NCBI RefSeq assembly: GCF_000419525.1
Contig: NZ_ATTE01000002.1
Span: forward strand, 1 to 64,000
Origin: Leucothrix mucor DSM 2157
GTDB taxonomy: Bacteria > Pseudomonadota > Gammaproteobacteria > Thiotrichales > Thiotrichaceae
Direction: 5' to 3'
Length of the DNA stretch: 64,000 bases
Position numbers and translations under genes: made by a program. Numbering within the stretch: the stretch's first letter is position 1; each line of letters opens with the position of its first letter. The notes below the pieces were generated by a model. That model was not told the origin of the DNA and made no database searches. It saw only the letters and a program-made list of their open reading frames with translations. Of this stretch, positions 62,634 to 64,000 are shown one piece after another.

Positions 62634-62898
62634 AAGTGCCTGCTGAGAGTTATCTACCCGTTTAACTTCTTTCGTGTTGCGCCAGCCCACCCCAATCCTG
62701 CACACCGGAAACCTTCAGGCCCTCAGAGCCGCCTCAGAGACACTACCGTGCTTTATGCGAGGCTTCGCCACGCGCACGGAAGTTGAGGCCATTCTGAGCG
62801 CTCTTGCGGTATCCTCTGCTTGTCTTGGGCTGAGCTTCTGCAACGTCGGCGGGGAGATTCTGTGGGTTCTCCACGCTTGCGTCTGCGCCTCCACGGTA
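62634..62898 (+). repeat. Ash-like leader repeat, copy 2
   Basis: About 265 bp, nearly identical to copy 1 at 61039 over most of its length. The tail reads GTCTGCGCCTCCACGGTAAGG and is directly followed by the GC-rich module at 62909. Confidence 0.8.
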
Positions 62899-62908
62899 AG
62901 GTCGCTTC

Positions 62909-62990
62909 GCGGGCTCCATGCTTCTCCTGCTTACACGTTCGCTTCATCCCTGCGGGTCTTTGCACTTATCACTTTCCCGTTGGTGCTTTA
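62909..62990 (+). repeat. Leader module 1 copy before the WYL regulator
   Basis: GGCTCCATGCTTCTCCTG, TTCGCTTCATCCCTGCGGG, TCTTTGCACTTATCAC. Shares the TTCATCCCTGCGGG core with 38734, 40778 and 49554. Confidence 0.55.
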
Positions 62991-63183
62991 AAATCGTATT
63001 TTTTTGATCCTTTAAGCAAATCTCACTGAACTATTAAAGAAGAGGTGCATGGTTATCGGCTTTTTATTTTATAAAATACGCAATTTTACTGTAGAAAGTA
63101 CGCTCAGCTCATCACAAACTAAAACTGGTAAAAAACTTTACAGTAATTTTTTTGTGGGGTAATTTGATTCACCCGATCAACTG
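62991..63183. promoter_or_regulatory. Upstream region of the WYL regulator
   Basis: About 190 bp, AT-rich, no gene. It contains a partial inverted repeat ACTGGTAAAA / TTTACAGTAA near 63124-63150, a plausible autorepression operator of the WYL protein. Confidence 0.45.
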
Positions 63184-64000
63184 ATGAGATTTCAGATGCC
63201 TTATGAAAAACATGAAGCGATGTTACGCCTCAGAGCCATTGAATTACTGGCTTACTGGGAAGGACGATTAGTTACTAATCGCCTTACTGCTTGGTTTGGA
63301 ATAAGCCGTCAACAAGCCTCATCAGATATCAAACGCTACAACACCACCAACAACCCAGATTCTTTAATACATGACCCTTCAGTCAAAGGTTATGTGCCTA
63401 AGGCTGGCTTTCAGCCAGTCTTAACTAGCGGACAAATCAACGAGTACTTTGAATTAATGTCAGGCTTATTAAATGAGTCTGATGCGGTGACTCTGGAGTC
63501 AGCAGATCACCTCAGCGCGGTGCAGTTACCTGACCGCATGGTAAGGCCTGAAGTGTTCAGGGCGATGAGCCGTGCCTGCCGATCCCGAAGCAGCCTCAAG
63601 ATCATTTATGCCTCGATGAGTAGCCCACTGCTTAAAGAGCGGGTGATCTCGCCACATACGCTTATTTACACAGGGTTTAGGTGGCATGTAAGAGCCTACT
63701 GCCATCTGCGAGAGGAATTCCGGGATTTTATTTTATCCAGGATAGACAGAATACCCAAACCAGCTTCCGAGTCATCTCCGGATCCCTCGCAAGATGCACT
63801 ATGGCATGAGCAGGTTTTGCTGACTTTGGTACCGAACCCTCGGTTGAATGAAGGCCAGAAAGCGTTGGTTGAAAAAGATTTTGGTATGCCTGATGGTAGG
63901 CTGCAAATATCGGTCCGAAAGTCGCTGGCACACTACACGTTACAACGCTATCAAGCGGGAATTACGGCTGATGATGCAAGCAATGAATTGAAGTTTCCGG
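63184..64000 (+). CDS. BrxR/CapW-like WYL-domain regulator (5' part)
   Basis: An open frame from ATG 63184 to the window end (272 codons; the stop lies outside). N-terminal winged helix (MLRLRAIELLAYWEGRLVTN, RLTAWFGISRQQASSDIKRY), then PSVKGYVPKAGFQPVLTSGQ and a WYL-like domain (SSLKIIYASMSSPLLKERVI, TLIYTGFRWHVRAYCHLREE). This is the layout of BrxR and CapW, which repress BREX and CBASS operons until phage infection. A defence operon probably follows beyond the window. Confidence 0.85.
   Translation, partial: MRFQMPYEKHEAMLRLRAIELLAYWEGRLVTNRLTAWFGISRQQASSDIKRYNTTNNPDSLIHDPSVKGYVPKAGFQPVLTSGQINEYFELMSGLLNESDAVTLESADHLSAVQLPDRMVRPEVFRAMSRACRSRSSLKIIYASMSSPLLKERVISPHTLIYTGFRWHVRAYCHLREEFRDFILSRIDRIPKPASESSPDPSQDALWHEQVLLTLVPNPRLNEGQKALVEKDFGMPDGRLQISVRKSLAHYTLQRYQAGITADDASNELKFP

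Noticed and set aside
62674-62991. 105-residue frame in repeat copy 2
   Set aside because: Same reason as copy 1.

Overview
The window reads as a large stretch of a conjugative plasmid, or a plasmid-like integrative element, from a gammaproteobacterium. It carries a complete set of genes for a GI/ICE-class (MPF_G, 'PFL_46xx / TIGR037xx' families) type IV secretion system. It also has an iteron-type replication origin with its initiator, a ParA/ribbon-helix-helix partition locus with a very large repeat array, a Stb/Tra-like stability operon, an integrase, and many accessory genes. There are no rRNA or tRNA genes and few housekeeping genes. I cannot name the genus. The large GEVED-domain secreted protein and the mid-range GC content fit a marine or Thiotrichales-like gammaproteobacterium, but that is only a guess.

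Layout. 1-6.4 kb: the 3' part of umuC, a secreted thermonuclease with an Excalibur-like tail, an AbiEi/AbiEii toxin-antitoxin pair behind a 65-bp near-perfect palindrome, and small hypothetical genes. 6.4-24.4 kb: one long minus-strand transfer operon (PilL-like and coat/lipoprotein genes first, TraG-like last). 24.8-28.4 kb: TIGR03761 protein, DUF2857 protein, a MOB_H/TraI_2-like relaxase whose metal-binding histidines and HD motif appear lost, and a tyrosine recombinase. 28.6-30.2 kb: a small gene and about 1 kb of non-coding DNA with several long hairpins and the second copy of a 70-bp structured repeat. 30.2-31.8 kb: oriV (11 iterons, DnaA box, G-tract run) and the replication initiator. 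32.2-40.7 kb: ArdC-like antirestriction protein, a membrane/StbABC-like operon, an 18-unit 16-bp repeat array with ParA and RHH genes, RadC, and two small genes. 41-53.6 kb: accessory cargo (FMN reductase/pirin with a divergent HxlR regulator, LysR regulator, LysM protein, Cys-rich paralogues, small secreted proteins, a candidate ncRNA, gene remnants). 53.8-60.3 kb: a 2141-residue secreted multidomain protein. 60.4-64 kb: a small secreted protein, a DUF4143 ATPase between two near-identical repeats, and the start of a BrxR/CapW-like WYL regulator that runs off the window.

How it works together. The transfer operon, coupling protein TraD and the TraI-like protein make the conjugation apparatus. 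The initiator and iterons replicate the element, and ParA/RHH plus StbABC-like proteins maintain it. RadC, ArdC and UmuC are typical plasmid establishment and repair genes. AbiE and the WYL-regulated locus point to phage defence or addiction. Two themes recur. The first is a family of GC-rich leader repeats placed just upstream of accessory genes (radC, ardC, the DUF4143 gene, the WYL regulator and others). The second is 16-bp-periodic AT-rich motifs, like the partition array, scattered at three further places. Several accessory families are present in two copies (94/95-residue proteins, 66/68-residue proteins, Cys-rich proteins, and a 222-residue protein with a frameshifted second copy).

Limits: all family assignments come from reading motifs and gene order, not from database searches.
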